The notes under the pieces were generated by a model that was given only the letters and a program-made list of their open reading frames with translations, was not told the DNA's origin and made no database searches. DNA of 7,146 nt from Pseudomonadota bacterium (GTDB lineage: Bacteria > Pseudomonadota > Gammaproteobacteria > Steroidobacterales > Steroidobacteraceae), in NCBI GenBank assembly GCA_021805275.1, contig JAJZFQ010000089.1, positions 1 to 7,146 of the forward strand, read 5' to 3'. The position numbers and the translations under genes are program-made. Shown here one piece after another: positions 6,371-7,146 of this stretch (positions are counted from its first letter, which is position 1; every line of letters starts with the position of its first letter).

Positions 6371-6386
6371 AGCGCTGGTCAGCGCC
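6371..6386. terminator. Weak hairpin at the convergent gene junction
   Basis: GCGCT (6372-6376) and AGCGC (6381-6385) can pair around the loop GGTC, and an outer GGCCC/GGGCC pair (6359-6363 with 6388-6392) could extend the fold. It lies where the ABC ATPase and peptidase genes converge, so a bidirectional terminator is conceivable. No T tract follows on either strand, so this is uncertain. Confidence 0.25.
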
Positions 6387-7146
6387 AGGGCCAGGGCTTG
6401 AGCGCGAAATGCTTCGGCGGCGTGTTGCCGGCCAGATAGCGCACGAAGTAATCCCAGCGGCGCAGCGTGATGTACGGCGTCGCATAGCCGTAACCGTGCC
6501 GCACGTTCGGAATCGCGATCATGTCGAACGGCCGGTTCGCCTTGATCAGCGCCTCGACGACGATCTGGGTGTTCTCCGGCGGCACATTGTCATCGAGCGT
6601 GCCGTAGGTGAGCATCAGATGGCCGCGCAGATGCCCCGCCAGCAGCTCATTGGCCTGGTTGTCGTAGTTGGTCGTTCCGTTCGCGTTGCGCTTCAGCAGC
6701 CCCTGATAAAGCTCGCCCCAGTCATTCTCATAGTCCCGGTTGTCCTGGTTGCCGCTCTCGGCCCAGCCGACTTTGAAGAAATCCGGGTAACGGAACATCG
6801 CATCCGTCGCGGCGTTGCCCCCGCCGGAGTGCCCCCAGATGCCGACCCGGCCCAGATCGATCCACGGGTAACGTTGTGCGAGCTGACGGATGGCGGCGAT
6901 CTGGTCCGGCAGGGTGTTGTCGCCCATGTCGCCGTACCAGTAGCGCTGGAAGTGCCTCGAGCGGTACGGGGTGCCCATGCCGTCGACGGCGATGACGATG
7001 AAGCCGAGCTCTGCCAGTGCCTGATTGTCGTAGTCGGAAGGCTCGAAGCGGAACGTGAACACCGAGCCGATCTGCGGTCCGGGGTACACGTAATCGACGA
7101 TCGGGTATTTTTTGTGCGGATCGAAGTTCGTCGGCTTGAACAGCAG
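6379..7146 (-). CDS. S9 family serine peptidase, C-terminal catalytic domain (5' end outside window)
   Basis: The minus-strand frame is open from the right edge to the TGA at 6379-6381, giving 255 visible residues. It is the alpha/beta-hydrolase domain of a prolyl oligopeptidase / dipeptidyl-peptidase IV type enzyme, which cleaves peptides, often after Pro or Ala. In fragment numbering, the nucleophile elbow GHSGG places the serine at S107, GTLDDNV gives the acid at D185 (first Asp, as in DPP-IV GTADDNV), and RHGYG gives H217. The strand YPIVDYVYPGPQ (14-25) and NDWGELYQGLL also fit the family. Most relatives have 650-800 residues with an N-terminal beta-propeller and a signal peptide for periplasmic or secreted location; those parts would lie beyond the edge. 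An internal GTG at 7089 is not the real start, since the domain continues upstream of it. It converges with the ABC operon across 10 bp. DPP-IV versus acyl-peptidase specificity cannot be decided here. Confidence 0.92.
   Translation of the reverse strand: MLFKPTNFDPHKKYPIVDYVYPGPQIGSVFTFRFEPSDYDNQALAELGFIVIAVDGMGTPYRSRHFQRYWYGDMGDNTLPDQIAAIRQLAQRYPWIDLGRVGIWGHSGGGNAATDAMFRYPDFFKVGWAESGNQDNRDYENDWGELYQGLLKRNANGTTNYDNQANELLAGHLRGHLMLTYGTLDDNVPPENTQIVVEALIKANRPFDMIAIPNVRHGYGYATPYITLRRWDYFVRYLAGNTPPKHFALKPWPWR

Noticed and set aside
5106..6485. 459-codon minus-strand open frame opposite the ABC operon
   Set aside because: It overlaps two well-supported genes and the end of the peptidase, and the translation is low-complexity and unlike any family.

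Overview
The window is GC-rich, gene-dense bacterial chromosome. It holds six protein-coding genes, two of them cut by the window edges, and I see no RNA gene, insertion sequence, prophage or CRISPR array. The high GC content, the small membrane protein at the left edge and the secreted-type S9 peptidase at the right edge suggest a proteobacterium. A gammaproteobacterium of the Xanthomonadales/Nevskiales kind is my best guess, held with low confidence.

Layout from left to right. (1) A small two-helix membrane protein (DUF4870-like) runs on the minus strand off the left edge. (2) Just upstream of it on the same strand is a complete 794-residue P-type ATPase. It has the hallmarks of the plasma-membrane proton pump subfamily (P3A), including the Asn and Asp in helices 2 and 6 that serve proton transport in plant and fungal pumps. 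(3) Divergent from it on the plus strand is a class I-type cryptochrome/DNA photolyase with FAD-pocket, Trp-triad and lesion-contact residues present. Its start is ambiguous; the start I prefer has a good ribosome site and leaves a 167-bp divergent promoter region. That region contains a perfect 9-bp direct repeat with an 11-bp period that fits GTTC-N7-GTTC. (4, 5) About 160 bp further on is a two-gene ABC exporter operon, permease then ATPase, joined by an ATGA overlap. (6) Converging on it with a 10-bp gap is the C-terminal catalytic part of an S9 (DPP-IV/prolyl oligopeptidase type) serine peptidase that runs off the right edge.

How they work together: the proton ATPase and photolyase share an upstream region and could both be stress-related, but only proximity supports that. 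The ABC pair is a self-contained export or membrane-remodelling module of unknown substrate. Nothing ties the peptidase to it beyond convergent position. I did not find a convincing new multi-gene system. The items most worth a second look are the repeat upstream of the photolyase, the bacterial proton-ATPase variant that lacks the plant helix-5 Arg, and a 24-bp near-perfect palindrome inside the permease gene.
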